A DNA stretch of 64,000 bases, from NCBI RefSeq assembly GCF_900106785.1, contig NZ_LT629845.1:920481-984480 (forward strand). Direction: 5' to 3'. The notes under the pieces were generated by a model that was not told the DNA's origin, searched no databases, and worked only from the letters and a program-made list of their open reading frames with translations. Positions 1 to 8,446 of this stretch are shown in pieces. Source of the stretch: Prevotellamassilia timonensis (GTDB taxonomy: Bacteria; Bacteroidota; Bacteroidia; Bacteroidales; Bacteroidaceae). The position numbers were made by a program, and so were the translations under genes. Position 1 is the stretch's first letter, and each line of letters starts with the position of its first letter.

Positions 1-1619
1 TTCCAAAAGCCCATATATATTTGGTCAAAGTAAGCGTCTGTGTTCTTGTTCTCCCCCTTGGCAATGGTACGGCTTGCCGCACCTTGCGCCAAATCACCTG
101 CATCGTAGTCAATGGTGTTGGCTGATGTTGAACTGCCAAACACACGATCAGTACGATTACCACTTGAAGAACCGCTCCCATCTTCTGTCAGTGTCCAATT
201 CTCACTGCTTCCCATCTCGCCACAATTTATGAAAAGCATATTGCCGTGACTGTCCCCCGTCCCCTCAATCCAAGCTGGCACAATTTTCAGTTCCAAATCC
301 TCTGCATTCTTGTCCGCAAAGCGTTCCCCATAGGCATTGACGGGGAGCAAACGATTATAATAGCGATACCACTTCGTTTTCGTCTTGTCTGAAAAGCCCG
401 AAGTACCCTCCATCACAAACTCCGACTTGTAGCAGTACATGACAAAGTACGTGCGGTTTTCCTTGACATAAAACAATTTGTGTCCATCAGAGCCATATTT
501 GTAGCCACGCACATACTGCGTGCTGCTGGCGTTCGGTCTTGTTTGCCTTGTGTACACCCCACTTATTTTAAGCGACTTTGCCGCCTCCAACAAATCTGCC
601 ATTTTATCATAAACCTTGGCATCCTTGCCATATTTGCGAATGTACCAATCACACGAATGGTACGCCCAAAGCAAACTGCCATTGTCCTCATACTTCACAT
701 TCACGCTACCCAAGTATTCCGACTTGTCCTCCTGCGTGACTTGGGTGGTATAACTGTCCACCACCTTGTCCAACAGAACCTCATCTGCTTCCGTGGCAAT
801 GGCATCAGAAAATTTGAAAGAAATCGTTTTCTGTTTGTGGTTGATGGTGAAATCCCCAAACAGAAACTTCTCCAACTCTTCAAAGAACTCCGTCAGCGTC
901 CAATGTGGCAAAGCAAGCGCAAAGTTATAAGCACCCCATGCCGCAGGCAAGGTGTTGCATATAAGGAGATTAACAAAGGCAGAGTTTTCCAACGCCATGA
1001 AATTCCACTTATAACCCACCTGCTTGCATATTCTGTAAAGGATATACAGCAAGTATGGCTGAAACGACAAAGCCTGTGCTCCCTTTTGCGCATTGGTTTC
1101 ATGCGGCCAAATAAATTCATTTTTGTCTGCACTCCACACCATTTCATTTTGAATGTTCCCCGAGGTGTTATTCACCCAGGGCAACGGGATCCAGAAATTA
1201 TCAGGGTATGGGCGCATATCGTCCATGCAATGCCCTGCAACCGCCACTCGGCTTGTGGGATAACCCAAATCCAGTTCATTCAAATAAATATCGTCGAATG
1301 TCTCATCAAAGTTTTGCTCACTGCGTCCCTCCAAAAATTGCGTCTTGACTTCCACATCTGATATTTCCGTAATGGTGATGGTGCCACTCCGATAAAAGTC
1401 ACGATCGCGAATTTCACAATCGAACACCACCTTGTTCTTTGCCACATCTGCGCGGTGGATATGCCCAAAAATCGCTATATTTTGGGCACACCCTCGCAAA
1501 GGGAAAGTAATCGTCAGCGTATAGCTGTCACTTCCCGTAAACAATCTATTCTCGGCAATGAAGTCAAACGATGTGCCTTCCTTCAATACGGCTTGTTTAT
1601 TGTTGATGATGATTTCCAT
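1..1619 (-). CDS. Prophage tail-region structural protein, partial
   Basis: An uninterrupted minus-strand reading frame of at least 539 codons begins MEIIINNKQAVLKEG and runs off the left edge with no stop. Composition is ordinary for a folded protein: many aromatic residues, no signal peptide, no membrane segment. It lies downstream, in transcription order, of the tape-measure remnant at 2367-3379, which is where tail-tip or baseplate genes sit in siphophage-like prophages. I infer a tail or distal structural protein of a Bacteroidales prophage, but I recognise no named domain. It appears intact within the window, unlike most of its phage neighbours. The start at 1619 is the first ATG after the upstream cargo gene ends at 1685. 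Confidence 0.7.
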   Translation of the reverse strand, partial: MEIIINNKQAVLKEGTSFDFIAENRLFTGSDSYTLTITFPLRGCAQNIAIFGHIHRADVAKNKVVFDCEIRDRDFYRSGTITITEISDVEVKTQFLEGRSEQNFDETFDDIYLNELDLGYPTSRVAVAGHCMDDMRPYPDNFWIPLPWVNNTSGNIQNEMVWSADKNEFIWPHETNAQKGAQALSFQPYLLYILYRICKQVGYKWNFMALENSAFVNLLICNTLPAAWGAYNFALALPHWTLTEFFEELEKFLFGDFTINHKQKTISFKFSDAIATEADEVLLDKVVDSYTTQVTQEDKSEYLGSVNVKYEDNGSLLWAYHSCDWYIRKYGKDAKVYDKMADLLEAAKSLKISGVYTRQTRPNASSTQYVRGYKYGSDGHKLFYVKENRTYFVMYCYKSEFVMEGTSGFSDKTKTKWYRYYNRLLPVNAYGERFADKNAEDLELKIVPAWIEGTGDSHGNMLFINCGEMGSSENWTLTEDGSGSSSGNRTDRVFGSSTSANTIDYDAGDLAQGAASRTIAKGENKNTDAYFDQIYMGFW

Positions 1620-1684
1620 AAAAAATGCGCTACAATGTTATTAAACAAAGTAACGCATAAATAGTATAATAGGAAAAGACCTTA

Positions 1685-2329
1685 TCAAGCTAAAGCTGTC
1701 AGCATCGATATTACAATTATAGCTATTGCTCCAATAGTAAGCCATACAAGCAAAGAAGTATCAGAACTACTACTCTCGATTTTTATCGGTTTCGTATCTT
1801 CGTTAGCTACATGTTGTTGTACAGAGGCAGTGCTTGAAGTGCTATTAGATTTTGAAGATAAAAGATTCTTCTTTTGTTCTTCATATTCATCTTTGTTAAT
1901 TGCACCAGAATCAAGCAAACCTTTTAGCTTAACAAGACTATCAATAACCTCCTCAGAAGATGGTGTTACACTAACTTCTTGCTCTTTAGGCATGTTAGAT
2001 AGTTCTTTAGAAACAGCTGCAATTATCTTTTCTATGTTTCGTCTATTTTTTCCCAAATCGTTAGCACCGCCAAACATTATTCCTGTTTTGGGCGTTGACA
2101 TAACTTTCATAGTTGTTCTATTTGGGGTAATTGAGACAAGTTGAATAGGGATATTTTCTCCCCAACTTGCCAAACTTATACCTGATTTTAGGACAACTCT
2201 TCCTGAAAGTTCATCTGCACTATCAAGTGAGAATGAATCTAACTTTTTTATCGCAGCCATTAACGCTTTGAATACAGTATTCTGTGAGAATGGATATTCT
2301 ACAGAACCTTCATGATCTACTAAACTCAT
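1685..2329 (-). CDS. SHOCT-domain protein with C-terminal membrane anchor
   Basis: A 214-aa protein. The N-terminal about 110 residues form a mixed alpha/beta domain I cannot name. Residues about 126-158 (SEEVIDSLVKLKGLLDSGAI, then NKDEYEEQK) match the SHOCT short C-terminal motif. A serine/threonine-rich linker follows, and a single hydrophobic helix at about 194-212 ends the protein, so it is probably tail-anchored in the inner membrane. Start chosen at 2329 because a TACCTTTG promoter element (minus strand, 2348-2355) lies directly upstream; a start at 2419 would overlap the tape-measure end. It is not a phage structural gene and has its own promoter, so it looks like cargo between the tape measure and the tail protein. 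Function unknown. Confidence 0.75.
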   Translation of the reverse strand: MSLVDHEGSVEYPFSQNTVFKALMAAIKKLDSFSLDSADELSGRVVLKSGISLASWGENIPIQLVSITPNRTTMKVMSTPKTGIMFGGANDLGKNRRNIEKIIAAVSKELSNMPKEQEVSVTPSSEEVIDSLVKLKGLLDSGAINKDEYEEQKKNLLSSKSNSTSSTASVQQHVANEDTKPIKIESSSSDTSLLVWLTIGAIAIIVISMLTALA

Positions 2330-2347
2330 AATTCTTAATTTTTTCTG

Positions 2348-2355
2348 CAAAGGTA
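2348..2355 (-). promoter_or_regulatory. Bacteroidetes -7 element TACCTTTG
   Basis: On the minus strand this reads TACCTTTG, matching the TAnnTTTG -7 consensus of Bacteroidetes sigma-A promoters. It lies about 18 bases upstream of the ATG at 2329, giving the SHOCT-type cargo gene its own promoter. No convincing -33 TTTG was checked. Confidence 0.55.
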
Positions 2356-2366
2356 ATAAATACCTT

Positions 2367-3379
2367 TTATTTCCGCTTTGATTTAGGAGACTTGTTGCGC
2401 ATGAGTGTATCATACTCATCTTGCGCCTGTTTGATGCCCGTGTCCCCTGTCACTGTGTTCACGGTGACAAAAGGCTCATTCAATCGTTTGCTCAACTGCG
2501 ACATGGTTCTCTCATAACGGCTGAGTACAGCTGCACTCTGTGCCAAAGCTGCCGAAGCTACATTATCCGTGGGGGTCTGAATAATTACAGGTTGCGGTGA
2601 AGGCGAAGCCACCGCACCTGTTCCCACAATTGTTCGTGAGACATCACCGGCTCGCAAGGATCCGATGGTGTTAGTCCTTTGTGCATAGTCCAAAGCGTTA
2701 ATCAAAGGTCTTGCCACAGGTGATGCGAGCAACTTTTGCGATGCCACCCATTCCCCGGCATGAACTACGCCTACTTCTTCATTTACTCTGCCTTGCGGAG
2801 TAAAACCACCTTGCGCATATCCTTGTGCCTCACTTGCCTGTTGTTGTTTTTCAGATGTGCAGTATAAGTAGCCGCTCCCGTGTCCATGGCACGTCCTTCA
2901 CGTCCACCCACAAAATTTGATGAAGCATTGATTTGCTTGTCCTTCTCAATCGCATCATCAGCCTCTTTCAATTCCATTGCAAGTTTCGCCTTCTCCTTGC
3001 CAATCTCTTTGAGCAAATCTTTGGCACCTTCCAACTCATATTTCTTGGCAAGAGAGTTCAGATAGTCGTCCAAGGCTTTCTTGTTCTCCATGTATTTACC
3101 CGTGGTCGCGTCCAACTGCGCATTGTAGTTCGGGATAATTTTGTTCAGCGCATTGACCGCCTTTTGGCGATCGTCAAGCGACAACTTTTCATCCTTAGCC
3201 ACCTTAATCAAGGCTTCGATTTTGTTTTTCTCCTCCACAATACCCTCCTGACCTTTCTGTCTGACTTCTGCAAGCGCTTTCTCTGATGCACTCATCTCGT
3301 TCATCTTTGAAAGGGTCTTGTAAATGCCATATCCCAAAGCCACAGCTGCTGCGAGCAAAATGCCCCAACCACTTGCCAA
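2367..3379 (-). pseudogene. Phage tail tape measure protein, 5'-truncated and frameshifted
   Basis: Two reading frames together give the last about 340 residues of a tape measure protein. The first (3379 to about 2850) starts LASGWGILLAAAVALGYGIY, a hydrophobic segment, followed by Lys/Glu/Ala-rich coiled coil. The second continues from about 2850 (SEKQQQASEAQGYAQGGF) to the C-terminus VTGDTGIKQAQDEYDTLMRN and a basic tail, stopping at 2367. The frame change is what a 2-base insertion (or 1-base loss) near 2850 would give. The 5' end is also lost: a stop lies directly before 3379 and the sequence upstream is the terminator region of a cargo gene. The whole gene in related phages is usually much longer. 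Non-functional by this reading. Confidence 0.8.
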
Positions 3380-3404
3380 CTAATGCTCATGCCGAGCGTA
3401 CCAC

Positions 3405-3441
3405 AAAAAAACACGGAAGCGGGGTAAAAGCTCCGTGCCTT
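3405..3441 (-). terminator. Hairpin plus T-run, possible second terminator
   Basis: On the minus strand, CACGGAGC and GCTTCCGTG form an imperfect stem followed by seven T residues. It lies just downstream of the stronger terminator at 3501-3541 and just before the tape-measure remnant resumes. Confidence 0.5.
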
Positions 3442-3500
3442 TTGTAATAAACGAAAAGTTCCGTTGACTATTCCTCTTCCGAGCAGAAGTGAACATAAAA

Positions 3501-3541
3501 AGCATGGTACAATCATCTATTTCAGATGAGCGTACCATGCT
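3501..3541 (-). terminator. Rho-independent terminator of secreted-protein gene
   Basis: Arms AGCATGGTAC and GTACCATGCT plus an inner TCATCT/AGATGA pair form a long hairpin, followed on the minus strand by TTTTAT. It lies about 20 bases after the stop of the cargo gene at 3562-4185. Confidence 0.8.
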
Positions 3542-3561
3542 CTTTATTCCTTCAGACAATC

Positions 3562-4185
3562 TTATTTTTTGTCCAAAAGTCCATCAAATGTTTTGATCAG
3601 CGCAAATGGGTCTGCATAGAAAGACTTTGAGTCAAGTTCCTTGATAACGGGTTTCATTACAGGAAAATCCTTGAAGACCAATTTGAGTTCTGCTCTCCAA
3701 CCAACCGCCGCACTCATCCAAAAAGCGCGAGCTACATCTTCGTTCTTCAACTTGAAGTAGAGCATACCTCCCGTACCTGTCAGTTGAAGGGTCTTAGTGT
3801 TGGTCTGCGTGGAAATGTTGTGAACATATCCCGTGACGTTCTTACCTTCATAAACTACCTGCAAAAACACAGGGTCGCTATAAGGTTTCGGATTCTTGTT
3901 CCACACATTGGGTAACGCTTTTTGCGCTTTCGAAGCCTCAAAGGTGTACCATTTCTGGCTTTTGTCATCGTAAACACGAAGATTTTTTACCTCTGTGGAT
4001 TTGTAGGTTTTCTTTTCCCCCTTGGCGTCTTTCACCTTAATAGAGTTTGCATCATCAACAGAGAACAAGGTTCTGGTAGTACCTTTCACGACCTTGCCAT
4101 CTGTAAGTGTGACCTCTACCTTAGTCTGTGCTTGTGCAAAGACGCAAAACAAACAAGCAAGAAGCATGAATAGAGTCTTTCTCAT
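3562..4185 (-). CDS. Secreted protein of unknown function (prophage cargo)
   Basis: A 207-aa protein with a signal peptide (MRKTLFMLLACLFCVFAQAQ, cleavage expected near residue 20). The mature part is lysine-rich, predicted mostly beta, beginning TKVEVTLTDGKVVKGTT, which resembles short SH3/KOW-like strands acting on a ligand, but no family is recognised. It sits between a phage gene fragment (4277-4430) and the tape-measure remnant, and is followed by its own terminators. I infer an accessory gene inserted in the phage structural cluster, acting in the periplasm or outside the cell. Confidence 0.75.
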   Translation of the reverse strand: MRKTLFMLLACLFCVFAQAQTKVEVTLTDGKVVKGTTRTLFSVDDANSIKVKDAKGEKKTYKSTEVKNLRVYDDKSQKWYTFEASKAQKALPNVWNKNPKPYSDPVFLQVVYEGKNVTGYVHNISTQTNTKTLQLTGTGGMLYFKLKNEDVARAFWMSAAVGWRAELKLVFKDFPVMKPVIKELDSKSFYADPFALIKTFDGLLDKK

Positions 4186-4276
4186 ATCATAAAAATTAGT
4201 AGTTAAACATGCATTTGCAAATATATAGATATATTTCTACCCCCCCAAAAAATAATGATATTTTTTATGCCACAGA

Positions 4277-4430
4277 TTATTCCTCTTCATCGTCCGAGTC
4301 ACCCGTAATCAGATTGATGCCGAATTGATCCACCAACTTCTGGTAGTCAAAACAATAGCTACGTGCCGATCGAGAGAGTTTAAAAGTGGGCGTGATTTTT
4401 GAAGAAATCCGCGTTTTGTTAAGTAGTAGC
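4277..4430 (-). pseudogene. C-terminal fragment of small phage protein
   Basis: An open minus-strand stretch ends FDYQKLVDQFGINLITGDSD followed by four acidic residues and TAA at 4277. It has no start codon: upstream is a T-run and then AC-rich degenerate sequence. The position just before the tape-measure region and the acidic tail fit a small conserved phage protein that precedes the tape measure in Bacteroidales prophages, which is from memory of such clusters. Only about 50 codons remain. Confidence 0.45.
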
Positions 4431-4499
4431 AAAAAAAAAGCATTGATACAGACGTCTTTAGGGGATTGTTAAGGGGTTTCCCCTTAACCCCTCCGTCGG

Positions 4500-5110
4500 A
4501 AGCCCCCCCGACCGCCCTACATCGTCAAACCACGCCCCCCACGACAAAACGGAATATGTAAACATATCTTAAATAGCACCCTCGTTTGAGTTCCTTCGCC
4601 CCGACAAAAGTCCCCAAAACGCACGAATGCCGAAATGGTTGAACACATTGAAAAGGAAGAAAAGGAAACCAATGCACACACCACACCCACACAACAAAAT
4701 ACACCCCGAAGTTTCGCAAATACCACGATTGCACACTCCAAGTTTCCCATGTGCATAGATGCCAAGTTTCCGCACGCTCTAATTTGCACCCCGAAGTTTC
4801 ACAATGCGCCCAAATCCAAGGTCTCGGACTATCTAAAACGACCCTCCGAGTTTCGCAATGTCTACCTCAATCCCAAACTTACACTTTGCTGTTTCCGAGC
4901 CTTCAAAATCACCTTTTAAGTTCTCAAAAAGTAACAAAACGACACCCCCCGAGTTCCTTTATACTCATGAAGTTCGGGAGTTTCTGACTATCCAACGACC
5001 CCAATGCACCCGACCAAACACCCACACCACACCCCCGAAGTCTTTCGGGGTCTCTGATAGCCTCCAAAATCCGCTACCTTTCAAGGGAAAATTTCACACC
5101 TTGGGGTCTC
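4500..5110. repeat. AC-rich tract with degenerate tandem repeats
   Basis: No believable gene. The plus strand is strongly C/A-rich and carries variants of CCGAAGTTTCGCAA (near 4707, 4736, 4760, 4789, 4845), with looser forms out to 5040. The segments near 4710 and 5040 align with each other over about 50 bases. It looks like a decayed repeat array; overlapping frames on both strands are composition artefacts. Confidence 0.4.
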
Positions 5111-5236
5111 GACCTCCCACCGCCCGCGCCACCGCCAACGAGCACCACATTCTTCTGACATCATCAGTTTCTGCGCCTCACGCAGTACAATGTAGCCTTG
5201 CTGCTGCGTCGGCGCGGCACTTGCAGCTGCACCAAT

Positions 5237-5575
5237 TCACGCCTCAGGGCCACGGCAGTGAACTCCTCCTTTGTCCGTCTGGTCGCGCCGTTGCACTTCG
5301 GGCGTGCGATCAAGCACATTATAGCGAAAGTCGCATAGTTCGTCCATAAGGCTGAAGGCTTGTTCTGTCAGACCGCGGTTCGTGGTGTTGCCAGTTGTTT
5401 GCGGTGCACAGTCAGTGTCGTTGCCCATGCTTTTTTGCGGTTGGGGTGTTTCAGCGTTTTTACTTTGTGGTTCCGGACTCTGTCCGATAGCGTCTATCAG
5501 TTTGTCAACGCCACGTTTCACAATGGCATCGGCATAGCGCAGCATTCTGTTAAGCATTCGTTTCATGGTAGTCAT
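5237..5575 (-). pseudogene. N-terminal fragment of a VirE/primase-type protein
   Basis: The frame starting MTTMKRMLNRMLRYADAIVK continues with a linker rich in Gln, Pro and Asn, then LTEQAFSLMDELCDFRYNVL and stops after about 112 residues. The last motif resembles the start of the large Bacteroidales VirE/primase-helicase-like proteins (from memory). The rest, including any P-loop, is absent: downstream is degenerate sequence, although an alternative frame (EEFTAVALRRELVQLQ) suggests the coding similarity continues a little past a frameshift near 5250. A TACCTTTG element lies 23 bases upstream. It sits at the edge of the CTTACAC-repeat element, which may be its original upstream region. Confidence 0.45.
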
Positions 5576-5597
5576 ACAATTTGGTTCAAAAGTGCTG

Positions 5598-5605
5598 CAA
5601 AGGTA
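5598..5605 (-). promoter_or_regulatory. Bacteroidetes -7 element TACCTTTG
   Basis: TACCTTTG on the minus strand, upstream of the fragment starting at 5575. The same element with the same flank (GGTGTTACCTTTG) is present in the third copy of the dispersed repeat at 51967-51974, showing that the promoter belongs to the repeat. Confidence 0.5.
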
Positions 5606-6095
5606 ACACCAAGGCACTGCACCCATCAAAAAAAGTGTACAATTTGTACACAAATATTTGCTCCCTCCCCGTCTGCCTACTTGTAAAAGAGTGTGTGCAC
5701 TTTTACTGTCATCTTACACTTTTTGCACATAACAAATTGATACACAGATGTTTCAAGAGTGTAAGATGATTTCAAAGTATCTTACACACTCCTGCACACA
5801 TCTTACACACCTTACCCCGCTGCCGCGCAGTCAACATGGACGTATGCAGTAGATAAAACGGCATAGGGACGTAGAACAATCTGTCGGAGTGACAGACTTT
5901 TCTGTTCCCCTATGCCGTGATACTGTTCTCCCGTGCTTGTATCGTGTGGCAGCGTGAGGGTTGTGTAGGTCGCGTGTAGGTGGTATTGGTAACATCTTAC
6001 ACTAAGTAAAATATTGACAATCAATGAGTTTCAGCGTGTTAGTGTAAGATGTAAGATACTCGGCAAGTAAAGCTTTTGTAGTATTGTAAAGGTCC
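5598..6095. repeat. Dispersed repeat R1, copy a, with CTTACAC sites
   Basis: About 500 bp shared with 33610-34055 and 51967-52470. It carries six CTTACAC sites in both orientations (5713, 5759 inverted, 5781, 5802, 5996, 6042 inverted) plus an inverted repeat with arms ACGGCATAGG (5858) and CCTATGCCGT (5909), inside which TCTGTC/GACAGA forms a further hairpin. There is no credible long gene. The sites look like binding sites for a regulator or replication protein; this is inference. Confidence 0.75.
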
Positions 6096-6122
6096 CGTAA
6101 GCATTAAACGCTACCACCAAAT

Positions 6123-6270
6123 GCAAGCACTAATGGGGGCGACGCGTCTTGCGGGCTTTAAGGCAAAGGCTCATACACTAAACACAAAGGCTCTGCACTA
6201 ATTACATGCCTGTCTGTGAATCTTTGCCTTGATGCCCGACGCGAGACGCGTCGCCCCCATTAGTGCTTGC
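6123..6270. repeat. Long palindromic element, copy 1
   Basis: Arms of about 35 bases: GCAAGCACTAATGGGGGCGA at the left and TCGCCCCCATTAGTGCTTGC at the right, with GACGCGTC inside each. The centre is about 75 bases. A second copy is at 52507-52660. The structure suggests a non-autonomous mobile element or a cruciform-forming repeat. Confidence 0.8.
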
Positions 6271-6293
6271 GTTTTGTGGTAGCGTTTTTTGCA

Positions 6294-6381
6294 GACTTCG
6301 TCAATGCGTCACCCAATCAAATGACACAACTCATTGATTTTCAATATGCGCTATGTGATGGCACAAAAAAGTGATGAAGTC
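6294..6381. repeat. 88-bp element with inverted ends, copy 1
   Basis: Begins GACTTCGTCA and ends TGATGAAGTC (imperfect inverted ends). Similar copies lie at 51786-51873 and 52697-52785, with a fragment at 34414-34450. The right boundary falls inside the phage gene at 6351-6917 and supplies that gene's last codons and stop. Confidence 0.75.
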
Positions 6382-6917
6382 AGGTGTGGGAACATACGGG
6401 TGAAGTTCGCTTTGACGGAAGCGAACCAATAAAATACAGAAAGCAGTTCTGCATTCTCCAAATAAGCATTATCCGAAAGTTTCGGATAAAGCAAATGCGC
6501 CATCTCCGCAAGGCATTCCATGCTTTGCGTATGCAGGAAACCTTGGTAATAGTTCTCGCAAGCAAGATAATCCTCAAAGGGGACGGCTTGCAAATCGGCA
6601 GTGACTGCCAATGCACCGTAAATGACAGCAATGCACACAGGCTTGGGAGCGAAGCTCTCCAAGAATGCGAGTTGTCGCGCAGCAAAAGTGATTTGCCAAT
6701 CGGCAAGCACCACTTGGCGTTTGCTCTTCCAGTCCTTGACCAAACAGGAGTGTTTGTCTGCATGACAAAGCACAACAATTTCAGTCCATTTGCAAATGCA
6801 AAGGGCTAACACCTCGTTCATCGGCAAATCGCGTGCGACTTGTCGGAAGAAAAACAGCAATTGCTGGTCGGACAGTTCCGACCATGACTTGGGCAGGGAT
6901 AAAGAAAATGCATCCAT
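6351..6917 (-). pseudogene. Conserved prophage protein, 3' end replaced by repeat
   Basis: A frame of about 188 aa starting MDAFSLSLPKSWSELSDQQL, with a predicted helical body and a C-terminal motif LLSVFYWFASVKANFTRMFP. In Bacteroidales prophages, proteins with this kind of ending lie between the portal/DUF6712 genes and the tape measure (from memory); the name is not known. The last about ten codons (after FPHL) derive from the inverted end of the 88-bp repeat, so the native C-terminus is lost. It could still be translated. Start at 6917 chosen over 6938 because it gives the family-like N-terminus. Confidence 0.6.
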
Positions 6918-6959
6918 ACTGCGAAAGTATGGAAGCATTGTACTTATAGAAAAGACGAG

Positions 6960-7556
6960 TTAGTAAGCCATGAATTTGAATTTATCTACATAGAAAGGCA
7001 TTTCCTTATTGGCAAGTTCTTGCATTCTCGTAGCACGAAAGTCAGGATGTTTGGCCATTGCATTCATGAGCCAAGTTTCAAAGATGAAACTTTCAACGAA
7101 AGGCACTGATTTTTCGTAGCCTGTAACCATATTCGCCCCAGTTTTTCTCTTGAAATACAGGATGTCATCTTCGTTCGTGTTAAGTGTAAGACAACAGCCG
7201 AAATGAACATTTACAGGGCGTTCCTTGAAAATACCCTCATATTGATTTGCAAAATCAATCAAAGAGAAAGGCTCTTTGTCTTTATCCTTTTTGTCTGCAG
7301 GAAAGGCAAAAGCCCCAGGGTCGCCATGAAAGCACAGATATACAATATTGTAATCAAAATAAGACTTGTTTCTTAGATGTTCGATGTAATACTCAAAATC
7401 CTTTTCGCAGCATACATTGCGAAAAGTGTAACTATCAATACCACTATGGGGAGCGCTATTGAGTAGAAATTCCAACAAAGGTTTTACGTAAGAATCTGAT
7501 TTCAGATCGTGAACCGACTGAACCCATTCAGTTTCAAGGCAGAATATTTTGCTCAT
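6960..7556 (-). CDS. DUF6642-like, caspase/CHAT-type fold protein
   Basis: A 198-aa protein beginning MSKIFCLETEW. It has a histidine in YLCFHGDPG (about residue 77) and a cysteine pair in VHFGCC (about 121-122), the spacing and context of the His/Cys dyad in caspase-like and CHAT peptidases. I associate it with the DUF6642 family from memory. No signal peptide or membrane segment, so probably cytoplasmic. It has its own TATCTTTG promoter element and lies between two phage genes (DUF6712 at 7667-8446 and the protein at 6351-6917), so it reads as cargo. A role as a death effector in phage defence is a guess based on fold and context. Start 7556 chosen because the promoter lies inside the longer frame. 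Confidence 0.65.
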   Translation of the reverse strand: MSKIFCLETEWVQSVHDLKSDSYVKPLLEFLLNSAPHSGIDSYTFRNVCCEKDFEYYIEHLRNKSYFDYNIVYLCFHGDPGAFAFPADKKDKDKEPFSLIDFANQYEGIFKERPVNVHFGCCLTLNTNEDDILYFKRKTGANMVTGYEKSVPFVESFIFETWLMNAMAKHPDFRATRMQELANKEMPFYVDKFKFMAY

Positions 7557-7575
7557 TGTTGTATTGTTTTGCTTG

Positions 7576-7583
7576 CAAAGATA
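7576..7583 (-). promoter_or_regulatory. Bacteroidetes -7 element TATCTTTG
   Basis: TATCTTTG on the minus strand, about 20 bases upstream of the ATG at 7556, consistent with independent transcription of the caspase-like gene. No good -33 TTTG is visible at the right spacing. Confidence 0.5.
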
Positions 7584-7666
7584 CAACATTAGAACCAATG
7601 CCCACCTTTTCTTTTATCATTCTTGTACCCATGATTTTCAAAGAGCGCAGCGGTTTCCGACTGTTT

Positions 7667-8446
7667 TCACTCCTCAAAAATGCCATCGGGAGCATTGCGG
7701 AGGGAGTTCACGACCTCTATGCAAGATGGTATGGGGACTTCTCCTTCTTCCCGTAGCATATACAGTTCTATTGCGAAGATGTGCCTCCAGGCACGCTTGT
7801 AGTGCGGTGCAGATGGGGTCTCGCCCCATTTGCTCAACAACTCTGCTTGGCGCAGAGTCGCCAAGAGTTCACAGGAGAAGAAATCATGCGCCAATCGTTC
7901 CTCGATGGCGATGAGTTTAGAATGCAGTTCCTGGTAACGCTGCCAAGAGTGGTCGGTGCTGCCGAGTTTCTGAGGCAGATCCAACCACGGGTAAAGCGTT
8001 TGCTCAAAGTATTGGCATGGGTCGCTTGTCGCCCATGCTTCCGTATTTGCCAACAAGGGAAGTAAGATAGAAAGCGTGTAATCACGCATTTTCTCCAACG
8101 ACAGGAGCAAGCGTTCCACGCGCTCCTTGCTGGCAGGGGCTATATTGGTGTTTGAAACAACACCAAAACCATTTGACGTGAGCACCAAATCCAGCTGTGG
8201 CACGGCATGAAGCATGGCTTCTGCCACCACAGCCATACGCGCGTAATGCAACAACTTGTTGTTGGCATCGCGAGTGGGCAGTTCCGCAAGGACTGCCTCA
8301 GAGAGGAACGTGGTCGTAAGCCACGCTTCCGCCACCTCCAAGTGCGGAGCAATCTTATCAAAGAGCAAAGTCTCGCCTTGCACAGACTTCAGCACATTCG
8401 GAACGAATTGCAGAAGCACATTGTTATCGGGTATCAGCTGGCTCAT
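7667..8446 (-). CDS. DUF6712-family prophage protein
   Basis: A 259-aa protein that is largely alpha-helical, with a central LTSNGFGVVSN motif. I associate it with DUF6712, a family found next to portal genes in Bacteroidales prophages (from memory). Its ATG overlaps the TGA of the portal gene (8443-8446), a coupled arrangement expected for a virion assembly or connector protein. No signal peptide. It appears intact, ending RNAPDGIFEE. Confidence 0.65.
   Translation of the reverse strand: MSQLIPDNNVLLQFVPNVLKSVQGETLLFDKIAPHLEVAEAWLTTTFLSEAVLAELPTRDANNKLLHYARMAVVAEAMLHAVPQLDLVLTSNGFGVVSNTNIAPASKERVERLLLSLEKMRDYTLSILLPLLANTEAWATSDPCQYFEQTLYPWLDLPQKLGSTDHSWQRYQELHSKLIAIEERLAHDFFSCELLATLRQAELLSKWGETPSAPHYKRAWRHIFAIELYMLREEGEVPIPSCIEVVNSLRNAPDGIFEE

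Noticed and set aside
480..1361. Long plus-strand open frame of 293 codons
   Set aside because: It lies antisense to the continuous minus-strand phage gene at 1-1619, which has better composition and context.
4517..4987. Several overlapping frames in the AC-rich tract
   Set aside because: They occur in most frames on both strands, have no family likeness, and reflect base composition and repeats.
5713..6048. CTTACAC sites as iterons of a replication origin
   Set aside because: No rep gene or AT-rich unwinding region is beside any of the three copies; the sites are better described as protein-binding repeats of unknown use.
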